Shown here: one piece after another, positions 49,621 through 62,199 of the stretch
Numbering within the stretch: position 1 is the stretch's first letter
How the letters are laid out: each line of letters opens with the position of its first letter
DNA from: Isoetes taiwanensis
Lineage: Eukaryota > Streptophyta > Lycopodiopsida > Isoetales > Isoetaceae
Length of the DNA stretch: 64,000 nt
Assembly: GCA_021234155.1 (NCBI GenBank)
Contig: JAJEKV010000002.1
Location: 12,875,798-12,939,797 of the forward strand
Reading direction: 5' to 3'
The notes under the pieces: model-generated
Told to the model about the DNA's origin: nothing
The model's input: only the letters and a program-made list of their open reading frames with translations
The model's database searches: none
Position numbers and translations under genes: made by a program

Positions 49621-52600
49621 TTAGAAGAACAGCACAGTAGTATTCGTCTAAATCAAATGCTAAATCCAATATCCAACACCCATATGCCCGTATTCCATTA
49701 TCCTTCCAAACATTATAAGTAGTAGGCGGCTAGGCTGTCTTGACCGCGGATATATAAGCCGTCACGTTCAATTAAATTGGGTTATATGCTTTAATTTTTT
49801 GGGTTGAAATTTTTATATTTCCGCGTTTTTTATAGAGTATTCAGAACCCTGCATTTAGGTGTCAAAAGTAGCAAGTAATACGCATTATTTATAAAATGAC
49901 AATATTTCACAATATAGCGATAAAGGGACTCAAGCTTTTCCTTTTTAGAAGAAAAAAGGAGACGTAAAAAGTGCAAGAGTCCAATGTTGTTTTCAAAAGT
50001 GGGTAAAAAAGTAACAAACAATTGGGTTATATAATGTTGAGCATGCATAGAAAGGCGATGCAAAGCTAGGAATATGCAAAAGGCAGGAATAAAAACAAAT
50101 TGAAGGCGACTTAAGCGTATATCTAGTTCACCTTAAAAAGTAATCTAATAAGCTCGGTTCACATTTAAAAGCTTAACCTAATGCGAAAGTATGTGCAGGT
50201 TAAAAAAAGGTCCACTGAAAAGGTAATCCAAGCGTTTTTCTTATAAAATGTATCTTTGAAAATCTTAGAAATAATCGGAAAAGCTAAGTTTAGTAAAAGC
50301 GAGATTTTTTTTCCTAAATCTATCAACTCGAAATAGACTACAAACACACGGCTGCAGCTTGGCGTGGCGAAACTAGGTCAGATTATTTTATGCAAATGCT
50401 CGTGCCATCCACTATTTGGATTTTGAGAACTTTTGGATCGTTTCTACATCCACAATTATAGCCCACATTCTTTAGCTAAACCACTTTTGAATCAAAAACC
50501 GGCTTTGCTTCTATTTTTTACACTCTTTTGTGCTTTCTTTTTTGTAGCTTGTGGCGTCAGGTTACGGCTTTTATTCTTTCATCACTGCTGATTTGCTTTT
50601 TGGATTGGACTACACGGTGTGATGCATATTCAAATTAGATAAAAATTAGAAAGCGATTCTTGCACAAATTCAAATTCCATCTTCATTTGTGCTTTCTATT
50701 TGTGCTTTCTCTTACTTGGTTTCTTCCTCGATCGAGGGCTTTTTCTTCGTCCTTCCATGTTGAGTCGTTATAAGAGCCTTTGATTCATATTTTGAGCTTG
50801 TTTCTTGAAAAACTAGATTAAGTGCATTGAAGTGAATTTAAACTTACCCGGAATATGTACATGCAAAATGCCCCAATTTTGTGCTTCGGCTCAACTTCTT
50901 ACTTTCGATCCTTTGTTGCTTCTTGCTTGATCCTTTATTGGGTTTTGATGCCGGATGCCATAGAAGAGTCGAAAAGGCGGTGCATCGGCAAACTAGTACA
51001 TTCTTGAGAACCAAAGATAAGAGCCTTAGGATTGGGTAAAAAATGGAAGAAGCGAGAAAAATCTCACGGAAGATAAGCGATGAAGCTTGTTGTCAGTCCT
51101 TGAGTTTTGAGAGCTTCTTGATCACACAAATATGATTTTCAAGGTGAATAGAGAGCAAGCGAATGGAATTATTTCCGCGGAAAAGGCGGAAGAATTAAGG
51201 TCGGAGAAGATAGAATCGCGAGACTCACCATATTTCGCGAGACGAGAATGCGATGAAGAAGGCTTCCAAAGCGACACCGCAGCGATGGAAGAATAAGCAG
51301 TTTCTGCATTGGATGTAAGGAAGGCGGAAGGAAAAAGTTCGCAGTTTGTGGACCGCAATGCTCTTCATGGGAGGCTGGCGATCGTCCCTCAAAAAACGTA
51401 CATTCAAATCTGAGAAGCGGGGCGTGGCGCCATAGTTAAATGAGCAAAATCGCATAAATTTGAAGAGTTCATTTGCGGCCACAATGGCGATGAGTAAGCG
51501 TTTATACTGAGATGCATTTTTGTCTCACGCGCTTTTCTTTAGTCACCAATAGTTGTTTCCACTTGCTTTACTCTGAAGCTTTTGCTTCATAACTTGAACC
51601 CATTTCGACCCATTTGCGGTAAATCAGGAAGATCTCCACTTCTTTGATGGGAGCTTTAGAAAATCATAAAGTCTCGGCTGAATATTTGCCCTGCAGTGAG
51701 CTACTTCCCTCTGCTTTCTTATATTGTCATTATATTACAATCACGGCTGAATTATGAAAGCCACAAGGATTCGACATCATTTGGGCAAAACTTTGATGGC
51801 ATAAAATTTTAATAGCTTTAGAAGATATGTCTTTAATATTCTCTCTCATGCTCTTCAATCTCATTCTGCGTCCCGACCATCTAGGCGGTTTTCCACAATG
51901 CGCATATTCTTAATTTATTCTTCTTGCATAGAGCTCTGTCGGTATGCGGATTTGAATAGTGTCTTGGAATTTGTGCAAAACAATGTCAATCCTTGAAGCA
52001 TGACTAGAGTAAGGCAGTAATTAGCGAAGACCAAAATTTTGCTTAAATTTTCTAGGTTTTTGGCGAACATATTCCTTTAAATAGAGTCGGTTGATCTTAG
52101 AAAGAAAAGGGGAGGCAAGTCATATACATAGACACCATCGAGGCATTGGTTAAAATATTTATCTTTATCTTTAACGATGGGTTGGAGTTTATGGAGACTT
52201 ACCTTGATTTGCATCCCAAAAATTAGTGAAGGATAATCTAAAGGCGTAAAGCGTGATTTAGAATCAATGGGTTGGGGTGCATTGCATGGAGGAGGCTAGC
52301 TAATTTGCACCCAAAAGTCAAAGTCGAAAATCCTAAAACAAGCTAAGCGTGATTTACAAACTAGTGAATCCTTGCATTTGTTGGCCGTACTCTTTTAGCC
52401 ACTCATTTTAGTCTATTTCATCCTTTATCTAGCCGGTATGTTTTAGAAAAATGGAGGATATTTTTGTTTTAAATATGTTGTTCAATAATGAGTATAGATT
52501 TCAAATCGGCTTGAAAGTGCATTTGACTTCACATGCAATTAAACCGCGGCTTGGCGTGGTTTAAGCTATGACTTTATATACCATTTTTTGCAATCATTTA

Positions 52601-53576
52601 CATTTGTAGGTTCAAAAGGCTATATATTTAATTCTAGTGAAAGACAGCTTTAAAACCTCTTGTTACTTTTATTTTTATTTGGCTTTTATATGCAACATAA
52701 TGACCATTTTACTATTTTTTATTTCTTCCTACTTATATAACTACATCCCTTCACATAAAATTATTTTTGAACCCATGTATACCATTGACATATACAAATA
52801 TGAAGTGATATTCAAGGAAGTTAAAGGGCTTCCAATAGCAGTATTTTAGCGATTATTGTTTTTATATATCATCATTCTTATTTACATTGTTGTATCAAGT
52901 TATATATTATACATTTGTTGTCTGCGGTTCTATGATCCCAGAAAGATACCACGGGCAAGGCTATCTATCAACCACTTGAATAACATTATGGATGAACTTG
53001 GTATCTTTAAGTCGGGATGATATAGCGATAGTGAATGATGCTCTTGAATGCTTCTCTGATCAAATTCGGGCCTAAATCACCGTACTTATGATCAAAACTT
53101 TGTGGCGGATAATTTTTACGCTCCGGTTTATATCTATTATGAATAATCGGCTATAGGGGATGATGATGCATTGAAGTGTTAAAATCACATCGAACCCGAA
53201 CCGAGAACAAGCTGACATGGAACCACACCTTACTTGTAAAAAAACATGGATTGATCGCATAATATTTTATTGGCACCATGATTTGTTTTAATGATATTAC
53301 ATTTTGTATATCCATAATTTTGGGGTTGTTCTTTTTGTAAAATAATGTAATATGTTGTGATTATACGTGTGCTACCACTCAATGTTCGAGTTTTTGATGT
53401 CATGAATTTGCCCTTCTATTTTGCATATTTCAAGTAAGCATTTAAAAAGACAAATAGAATTGCAATGTTTATATGTTTATCAAGTCCAAAAAACAAAAGT
53501 TCATTTAGAATGAAAACTCTTTGCAGATTGGCATAATTTTTAGGGTTGACATAATCCCAATTTAATTGAATGATGG

Positions 53577-53694
53577 TTTTATATGTATATATTTATATAT
53601 ATATAAATTTTAGCCTACTCCTTAGGGAACAAGATAGGGCCCACGGTTTTAGTATATAGGGATCCGGGGAGGGGTCCTATATACATAGGGACCC
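53577..53694. repeat. Mirror of the TA-rich run and GGGTCC inverted repeat
   Basis: TA-rich run at 53577-53610; GGGTCCTATATACATAGGG followed by ACCC at 53672-53694. Confidence 0.6.
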
Positions 53695-54509
53695 ATCACG
53701 CAACCTATCTATTCCCAATAGGAATTTTGCCTCCCAAAGCAGTATAAGGAAAGCGAAGCTGTAATGAATTGATACAATAGACTTACTTGTATATTTTGAG
53801 AATTCGAGAGTATTGATATTGTATTGTACTAATTCACTCAAGTGGTTGGTAGCTTGATGGAGGCCAATGGAGGGGGCTGATCAATGCGGTATATTCCATG
53901 GAACTAATTCAAGATCACAATTGTCATTCTCATGATTATTTAGCGTGTGTGATGCAGAGAGATCAGCTCTTTTATGTAATGCTATGTAGGCAACTTTGAA
54001 ACTTTATCGTTTATGTGCTTAGAGAATAAAGCTTTTAATCTATGCAAATCAGCAATTTATGTCAAACCAAACTTTGTAAAGACCATGTAATGTTTACTTT
54101 GTAAAGATAATGATAGATGCCGATGCGTGACATACCTTTTTACCATTTTTTTGCGAAAGTATTGTATGCACAACTTGGTTTTCAGCGGGTTGTCAGTAAT
54201 TATAACCATGTATTTTGAGTTAGGGTACCATAGATTAGTTGTTGTAACATCACCATCATTATGGATTTGCAACGGATGTTTGTCAATGAACTTTATAGCA
54301 CCATCCCATTAGATACTTGGGATTTATGTTGGAGCTGGCTATTTCGAAAATCAGGAATGATGTTAACAACTTTCAAAAGAATCCATTGCAAATAGTCGCG
54401 TAATTGTTAGGAAAACAGTACACAGATCCATAAGATCCCCTCTTGGTTAAACCGGGTAAAATTTGAAATCCGCAGGGAATATATAACAAGCCCTAATACA
54501 TGCGAGACA

Positions 54510-55690
54510 AGGTTAGGACATCTAACCTTACCAAGGATATCATGGTCGAGGCCCGGTTTCTCCGGCTCACTTGTATATTGGGACAACCTTATAAGATCTA
54601 TCACTTGTTCATGAACAAACAATACCATTCCAAAAATACAATTCGAAACATCAAATCAACATTTGTAAATACACGCTTAGAAGTCTAGAAAAGAAACTTG
54701 GTGCCCAAAAATACGGTTCATTCTAAAAGAGTGGGACAATGATAATGCCAACATTAAAAGCCGATTTAAAATAGAAAGAAAAACCACTTCAGTTATCATT
54801 CATAAAATATTTTCATTTTAGAACTATCTTTGTAGCATACCATCGACACTAATGCCATGGAAATGATAGCAAATATAGATCATCTTGGCCTATTGCAGCC
54901 GATACATATTGATGGAATGAAACCACCCCCATTTTATGGTAAAATATCAGATTTTCATGCTTATATAACATTTGATGCCTAATGTTGTATTTCTGTGAAT
55001 AAATTTGGGAAAATTATATCCCTTGATCTTTTTAATACAAGTCTATATGCGAAAGGAGAGATCTTTCTGATGGTCAAAATATCCTTTGAAATATTTCCAT
55101 TTGCTGATTTGCGGTCTTAAAGTGCTCCTTTACAGCACGACATCAAAATATAAGAGTTGGTAGATGAAACTCAGGTTACTGCGGTAGAACCAAAGCAAGT
55201 TAGCCTTTAAAGGGTAAAATGCTAAGCTACTAGCGGTAAGCAAAAGAATCATGGCTTATAAGCCCTTCAACCATATACAACCGTAATATGATAATAACGG
55301 AAGAAATTGAAACGATAAATAAGATAAGGTAAGAACCACTTCCTTTTGCTGAGGATTTTTCCTTTTTGAAAGCGATGCAACTCAATATCACATAATACGG
55401 CTTGCTCAAATAATGATTAAGTAAAGCGCTTCTACAAAAGCTTTATAAAATCTTAAGATTCTTGGTGAATCTGCAGGCAGTTTTAGAGGTCAAACGCTAC
55501 CTTAAGTTTGGAGAACACCAAAGCAAGTCGCGGTATGGGGACGTGGCTGAGGCTCTAAACCCCACATGGTATAGGTAAGAAGTTATCAAGCATTATCATT
55601 TGCTGGTTGACAGAGGCAGCTTACAGGGGCCACATCATAATGGTTTTATACACTATGAATACAACTCTATGCCGCCAAATACCGTAGTAG
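54510..55690. repeat. Module A, distal copy (reaches beyond the visible left arm)
   Basis: Its first part mirrors 1-605. From 55079 it reads what lies left of the window. It ends near 55690, at CTATGCCGCCAAATAC, where sequence switches abruptly to a copy of the gene-like region (matching about 44690). Confidence 0.75.
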
Positions 55691-56860
55691 CCAAGCCATG
55701 GCGGCACTTCTTGCTCTCCATACATACGTATCCTTTTCATATTTGTGAAACGCAAATGAATCCTTCAGAGTTGTCCTTATAAAGCTTTCATTGTTTTGAA
55801 TTCTTTGAGGTGGTTTGAACACTTTGAACCGGGCAACCATTTGGTGCACCCTTGAGTATCTTTCCCTATCTTTTTCACTAGCATTCCTACAAATATTATT
55901 AGCAAGTTTGCCAATATTCTTTGGCGATACTTTGCTTTTTGTCTTTGAAATCACCATTGACAGCTTTTCATCAGTACTGACTTAGATAGAAAGTTTTTAC
56001 ATTCAATATCATTACAAAATTCACTTTGGTTTTCTCTATACACACAACAACAAGTTTCTCTATCTAGCCTTCCTTACATATGGTGGTTTGAGCATGAAAC
56101 ATGAAAGACAAGTCAAACTTGGGATATTGTGATGAAAATGCTTATAGAAGTAACTTTTGCAAGTGCAAGTTCACAAGTTATAAAAAAGATTTTAAAAGCA
56201 TAGCGGAAATGAATATAGAAACACTTACTTGAGTTTTATATGCATCACCGGATGCATTATGTTCACTCCTTTACCTAGTCGATCTTCACCACATGTTTTT
56301 GCATTATTCCTCCAAAAGTCAACCCGCAGAGAGTTTCCTCACGATCATAAAGCTTTGTCACTTGAGAGTCTTTCTTAAACATTGACCATGGTCCTTCCGA
56401 GTGTTGTTGACAAGTCTTCTCTTAGCGACAGAGACAATTCCTGTCGGGTTTAGTTGCTTTTGGAAGAGTCCCTTCTATTTGTGTAAGCATTGAGTAAATA
56501 CATGGCGGCACTTCTTGCTTTCTCCATGCATCGTATCCTTTGCATATTTGTGGTACGCAAATGAATCCTTCCAGTTTGTCCACTATAGCTTTCATTGTTT
56601 TGGTCTTTTGGTGGTTTGAACACCTAGACGGGGCAACCAGGTACGCACCCCTTAGAATATCTTCCTATCTTTTTCACTAGCATTCCTACAAATATTATTA
56701 ACAAGTTTGCCAATATTCTTTGACAATCTTTTTTTTTTTTTTTTTGTGCTGAAATCATATTCGGCTTGAAACTTTCATCGGTTGCGGCTTAGATGAAAGT
56801 TTACACATTGATATCATTACAAAATTCGGTTATTCTGACACTAAACAAGCACTAACAACG
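55690..56860. repeat. Imperfect tandem duplication, period about 0.81 kb
   Basis: CGCAAATGAATCCTTC occurs at about 55750 and 56560. CTTAGAT...AAGTTT and ATATCATTACAAAATTC occur at about 55980 and 56790. The spacing is about 810 bases in each case. It contains the two partial paralogues. Confidence 0.6.
55691..56030 (-). pseudogene. Partial paralogue 1 of the multi-exon gene-like region
   Basis: Matches 44690-44970 and then, without the intervening 400 bases, 45370-45430. A minus-strand frame (55957-55667, 96 codons) reads PKNIGKLANNICRNASEKDR and then IRTTLKDSF. These are the same residues as the proximal copy with a few differences, which supports real coding at this block. The copy is cut at both ends: at 55690 by module A, and at 56030 by a jump to sequence matching 44205. 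Confidence 0.5.
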
Positions 56861-57700
56861 CTACCTTCATATGTATTTTTCATATTTGAATATCCTCACA
56901 TTCTTGTTTCATATTGGGCCCGGCCAGCCCGGGTTTCATCTTCTCCTATTAGGCACAACAATTAAAATTAGATATCGAGGCAGTCAAAAACGAGCCCATT
57001 AAGCAGCATACCTCATAAGGAATCATCTTGTCATCAAAATTCTTCTTTGAAACTAAAGGCGGCACTCCATAAATCTTTTCGGATTCTTTCTTGAAGTATT
57101 TGTAACTGATGATAAGTGGTAGGGATCAAATTGCGCCGGTTCTTGGCAAGGAAGGCGAAGCGGGAATTCCGGTCCATAGTGGAGCCGGATGAATGAATTG
57201 AAAAGAAATTTTGAAAGAACATGAGACAACCGCAGCCATTTCCATTTGAATTGCAAAAATTGACTCGGTGCCTAGCGATGCATGACGCGGCGAATGAAGG
57301 CGAAAATTAAAATTATTGATTAGAGGCCGAGCGTGGCGTCACGATGCGAGAGTTAGCGATTTTTTCGGCCGCGGGTGTAGCCCACGTACTTTTGCACATA
57401 TGTAAAAAAAACACGCAGTGTATGAAAGCTTAGAAGTTTCTGGCAATCTATTGTGATTCTAACACATGGTAAAATGTGCTAATCAGAATGGGGAGTCTAA
57501 AGGTATAAACAAGGCTTTCATTTTAATAGGATCGATACAAAACATCTAAACAAAACAAAGCACAGAGGTCAATCTAATCAAAGCGAGTTTATTTATATGA
57601 TCTAAAAGAAAGCAAATGCAAAATCATTCAATTTAAATAGATCACTCCTACACTACAAAAGTAGATTAGTATAAAAAAATAAAACAACACGAACTTTTTT
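56031..57700 (-). pseudogene. Paralogue 2 of the multi-exon gene-like region (internal deletion)
   Basis: Matches 44190-44970, lacks the 400 bases 44970-45370, then matches 45370-46310. On the minus strand it begins MFFQNFF (57222) and continues RNSRFAFLAKNR and, later, the block before the acidic exon. The missing part contains the QNETQAPMD block, the candidate intron and the start of the Lys-rich block of the proximal copy. The joint at about 56785 is the same as in paralogue 1, so one deletion event probably preceded a tandem duplication. It is probably not functional as a copy of the proximal gene. Confidence 0.5.
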
Positions 57701-60700
57701 AGTTCCCATTGGCGATAATAAGCTTGAAAGCTTCGAGAATAAAAACATAGAAGGCGGGGAATCGGTGGCGTGAGAGCCTCAAAGCACATAGCGGAATTCT
57801 GCGGCGGGCGGGTAATCAAGTAAGAATATGAGGTGGGTAGGCATGATTTGAGGAATGGGAGAAGATCACTCCAAGTGATACATCCCGAAATAGAAGCATT
57901 GAGAAAAAGTTAATAAGGAAGAAGTTCTTAGATTTGGATTGGTACACGGATTTATCCGCAGGATGCGATGCGGCTTTAATGTGAACACTAAGCTATTAAA
58001 ACAAGATATCTATTTAGATCTAGAAAAGATATTTAAAATTTAAAACTTTTGCCCGCCCATCCGAGGAAAATACTAGTTTTAACACAATATTCGCAACTAT
58101 CCTTTACCCCAACTACTAATCATTTGCTTACTTACGAACTATTTTTAAAATTGCCACGCCATTTATAGCATTCTTGTGGCTCACTTTGTTCTCGAGAGTT
58201 TGTGTTTACATGAGCTTTAGAGAAACCGAAATTTTGTGTCTTCATTAGCGAATTAGGATGTAAGCGAAGAAAGCTTTGTGAGCTCTATATCAACATCACA
58301 TCTCGGTGGGCTGGCATTGTCAACATAACCTTCAGCGCCATTAATTGGCTACTTCAGCACATGAGGTAACACGGCTGCGGATTCATAAAAACACAAAGAA
58401 TGCGAGGAATTGAAAATGAAAAAGTGGAATACTTAGTATTGTTAGCGAGAAATTACAAAGATGTTATTAGCCGAGGCATTGTTGGCTAACTAGAGTACAT
58501 TATAGCATGCCATGGAGTGCCAGCGGGTCACGATTACATTTGAATCGAATTGTGAGACTACTTTGTTACCAACTCATCCCCTACCAAAAACACATGCGAG
58601 GGGCGGAGACATTGGGAGAATTGAGTGGGTAGTTTGTGGTGTGGCCAACAAAACTTCTTAGAGGTATGTACCCATGCATTGTGATTCAATCCATTTGTAT
58701 TTTACTTTAGCATTTCAATACATAAAACCGTTCCAGTATGTTTTACGCAGTAAATACATAATGCATTTACACTTGCCAATAATATACATACATAACTAGA
58801 TCTTGCTTCACGATAGTAATAAAATACTCTAGGAATAGATTAAACACGTATTTCATATAGTAATAAAATAGCATTGCAGTAAAAGTCGTGCACATGCATT
58901 ATTCGTCATCATGAGTAGAAAGCCCTCCAATCCTCTTGATTTGATATCCACTTTAGGAAGATCAGAACATGGTAGAGATTAGGAAAATGCCTTTTAGGAT
59001 TTATGAGGACCACAATAAACCAATCATTCAGCAACCCCCTCGGCGAGCTGCATGAATTGTCATGACTCCTTTATCTTTGTGAAAGTCCTGTTTCGAGGCT
59101 TAAAAGCCGATATCCCAATCTTGCCATCGAGAGACTGGGAGCAAGATAATGCCCTAAGAATGAGTGCATGTATTGGGCTACATCATTGAGTATAATGTAC
59201 CTGTATATACATTGTGATAGTATTCTTTATGTGTTACTTAATTAAATCTAATATATATAGTAAACAAGTTTATAATAAATCTAAATTAGGACTATTATTG
59301 TCACACTACTTAGTTTGCCTCGCGCCGAGCGTGAGGAATAATGTGCATTCCAGCTTGCGCCATGCACGAGAGATAAAACTTTATAATCTAATATGTACAT
59401 TAAATAAACATGTACAATCCGAATTGAGTAGTGAATTAGTTCGACTCACGCTAAGCACGAGAAGTAAAAAAACACAAAATATAGAATAATAGAAAACAAT
59501 TTATTAAATTACTGTAGGATTGGTAATAGTGGTCCGGGTACAACAATTACTGTTTTGTGTACAAAGTAATGCAATCTATCTACATCCAAATTCATCACGA
59601 CTAGAAGCGATTCATTTTAGCCTCGACATTCCATCATGGTAGCTTCTTGGCTGATCCCAACAAATTTCTTTGTTGAGAATTGAGGATTAAAATGGCTCAA
59701 TATAAAGCGTGCCCATGGAAGAGTTGCATGCGAGAATTACTTCAACAATAGAGGCGTGGAACTTCGGCATCTAATAAGCATGATCTTGCCTTCGAAAATT
59801 CGAGAAATCTTTACGTTGAGGGCACGGATCACATGGTGAACTTTTGAATCATCCTCTCAAAGTCCCTAAATAGGGTGGCTTTTGATATCTTTTTGAAGTG
59901 CCCTCTCCGCGGGCTTTAGTAGGCTCTGACCTTGCTCATGGGACATCTTGCCGCGGTATAGACACGCATGAAATTTTGTCATGTAATCCATTGTACTTGA
60001 AAAAGCGTGCAAATGGCTACTTGCAGAGGCTGGAATGGGGAGAGATCTTTGTAGAGGTACTTTACAGCCAATACAAAATGGCCTAGTACATTGGCGTGTC
60101 GGCGGTAGAATTAACTAAATCATTATATACGGTAAACATATTGATACTTGAGAAGCCGGCTTGAGGAAGGAAAAGGCAAATGGAGATGGGGTGGGTAACA
60201 GGAACATAAAACAACCCTAAAACATAAAGCTTCTAACACATCCATGCAATAAGGTCAAACTCTGATAGATGTTAAAGGACAAAAATATGATAATAAAGTA
60301 GTTCTAACTCTCAACCCTCACAACCTTACGTAGCATAAAATCAACTACTAACAAGAGAAAAAAACACTATTTTAGGGAAAAAAGAGCACATATAATCTAC
60401 GTCATGGAGAAACTACGATACGCATCGGTTGCATAAAAACAAAATGAAATATAACCACACCTCACAATGGGGAAATCCTCCGGTAGACATTTTGCAAAAT
60501 TTGGTACGATCAAACTTCAGTGACTTGAAATATTCTTATGATGGAAATATAGCGAAAATAAAAGCGACATGAATGGAAGAAGAAGGATTGATCACTTATT
60601 TATACATGGAATTTGCACTAAATATTTTGTATTCAACATCTAACACTTTCCCTATTGGTGTGACGTTAAATACTATCTATCTATCTTTTGAATTGGCCTA

Positions 60701-61484
60701 GGGGCAGGATTATGTAGGTGGAGTGCAAATATTATTAGAAATATTCTATTTTGTCAATCTTCGGTCTTGTTGTTTTAGGAGAATTGCAATTTCGGAGTCA
60801 TTCACTTAGAAATACACTTGCAATCTTGGTAACTACTATAAATTTGCAAGTAAAGCTTTTGGCGAGAGCAAGGGTCCTTGTGGTGATGTGATTGTTTGTT
60901 GTGGTTGATGGGATCACTGTACCATCCATGTTTTGATCCACAATAATGGAAATCCATCTGAGGAGTTTTAGTAGTGGAAAATAGTAATCTTTTGCACTAA
61001 CTTAGAGGAAAAGAAACACATTTTTATAAACAGCGAGGAATTTCCAAAACAATACGCTGAACCTAAAAACTTGTTGTATGAGGAGAGAGAAGGAAAATAA
61101 GAATGCTTTCAAGTTGAATTAGATTTTTGCTCTAGATCGTGCAAAATTTGAGGCTAGGTTTGTCATTTTCTTACTAAAAAATTGTGTCTGATGCATTGAT
61201 ATTTTATATTTCCATCTTTCGAACACTAAATTAGAAAATAAAAAACTTCGAGAGACCACATTTAAATTAGAAGTTGCTTAGAGGTTTTTGAAGGTGTTTG
61301 GAGTGTTGTTTTCAGAAATAGATTTACAAAGGATGACTTGAGAACAAGAAATTTGCATGGTTATACTGTGAAAAGGAATTTAAATACAATGCCCACGATT
61401 CTATTCGCGATAGGAATAGAACCAACATTCGGATAAGGGGCGTCCTATCACATTCCTATTTATATATACTTCCTCATTTCGGTC
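57701..61484. other. Sequence present once, no recognised gene
   Basis: This mirrors DNA left of the window, so there is no second reading. Short frames (59214-59489, 59898-60086) have no motif that I recognise. Between 59320 and 59470, three stretches resembling CGCGCCGAGCGTGAGGAA or CACGCTAAGCACGAGAAGT recur, likely degenerate copies of one short word. The rest is AT-rich and uninformative. Confidence 0.4.
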
Positions 61485-61691
61485 ATGAAACGTTCTCTTG
61501 AACTTGTTTTCCTTGTTGCTCTTTCTAGTTCCCTGAGTTTCACCTTCCGCGCTCACAAATTTGCTATCTTCAAGGCTTTTCCTAGGGCAGTAGCGGTTTT
61601 GATTGTTTGGCTCGAAAGTGGACCATCAGGCGGTGAAATTACGGCAAAGCGAATTTCACAGGAAATATTCTTTGAAGATCCAGTTTTATGA
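61485..61691 (+). CDS. Small open frame with signal-peptide-like start, hypothetical
   Basis: Starts MKRSLELVFLVALSSSL: a basic tip, a hydrophobic core and small residues, as in secretory signals. The rest is mixed with no motif. A TATTTATATA at 61458-61467 is too close to the ATG for a normal plant promoter. There is no second reading to test the frame. It could be chance. Confidence 0.18.
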   Translation: MKRSLELVFLVALSSSLSFTFRAHKFAIFKAFPRAVAVLIVWLESGPSGGEITAKRISQEIFFEDPVL

Positions 61692-62199
61692 AATTCATAG
61701 CCCGAATTCCGAGCGTCATGGAAAAATTTTATTAGAGTCTGTCCCAATTGAGTCGAGCCGCCTAGCGCGGTGGTTTTAAAGCTGAAATTAAACAAGGTAA
61801 TTTCAACGATGGTTTTTTAAAAAAATCCCACGAAATTCAATTTTTTTAATGAGGCAAATTTTTTTTTTAAAGCCAAAATTACGTAGCGAATTTCAGGAGT
61901 TTTGACTAATTTTTTTTTGACCAGTTGTGGGAATTAAACTGGCAATTCGATTCTCTACCAAAAGAATGCCTCTGGTCTTTCAAATCGTCAAGCGATTACT
62001 GGCGATAGGTCTTACGTAGTTTAGGAGTTTGCCTTGCATAGTGCTGACTTGTTTGATAGAGATGCATTAGATAGGCATTGATTATGAGGATAGGGTCTAT
62101 GGCGAGGAAAGCTTTTAGGATGATGCTTGATAAGCGACTATTGGCCGAGTCCATCGACTATTGGCGGAATCTTAGATAGCTCTACATGCGTCCGTTGCC
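61692..62199. other. AT-rich stretch with T and A tracts
   Basis: Several homopolymer runs of seven to nine bases near 61815-61920; no gene or RNA seen. Confidence 0.4.

Larger units (their letters stand above)
27912..55078. repeat. Right arm of the giant inverted repeat
   Basis: This is the reverse complement of 1-27800, about 2 percent shorter. Stop codons and frame breaks fall at different places from those of the left arm, so neither copy has the clean reading frames expected of a conserved gene copy. Pairing with the left arm ends only because the left arm leaves the window at position 1. Confidence 0.93.

Noticed and set aside
1-55078. Treating agreement between the two arms as evidence of selection
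   Set aside because: The arms are probably two readings of the same DNA. Agreement shows correct base calls only; just the comparisons with the paralogues at 54510-57700 count as evolutionary evidence.
61920-61990. Possible tRNA-like or other RNA gene near GGGAATTAAACTGGCAATTCGATT
   Set aside because: Only a weak resemblance to a T arm; no paired acceptor or anticodon arm.
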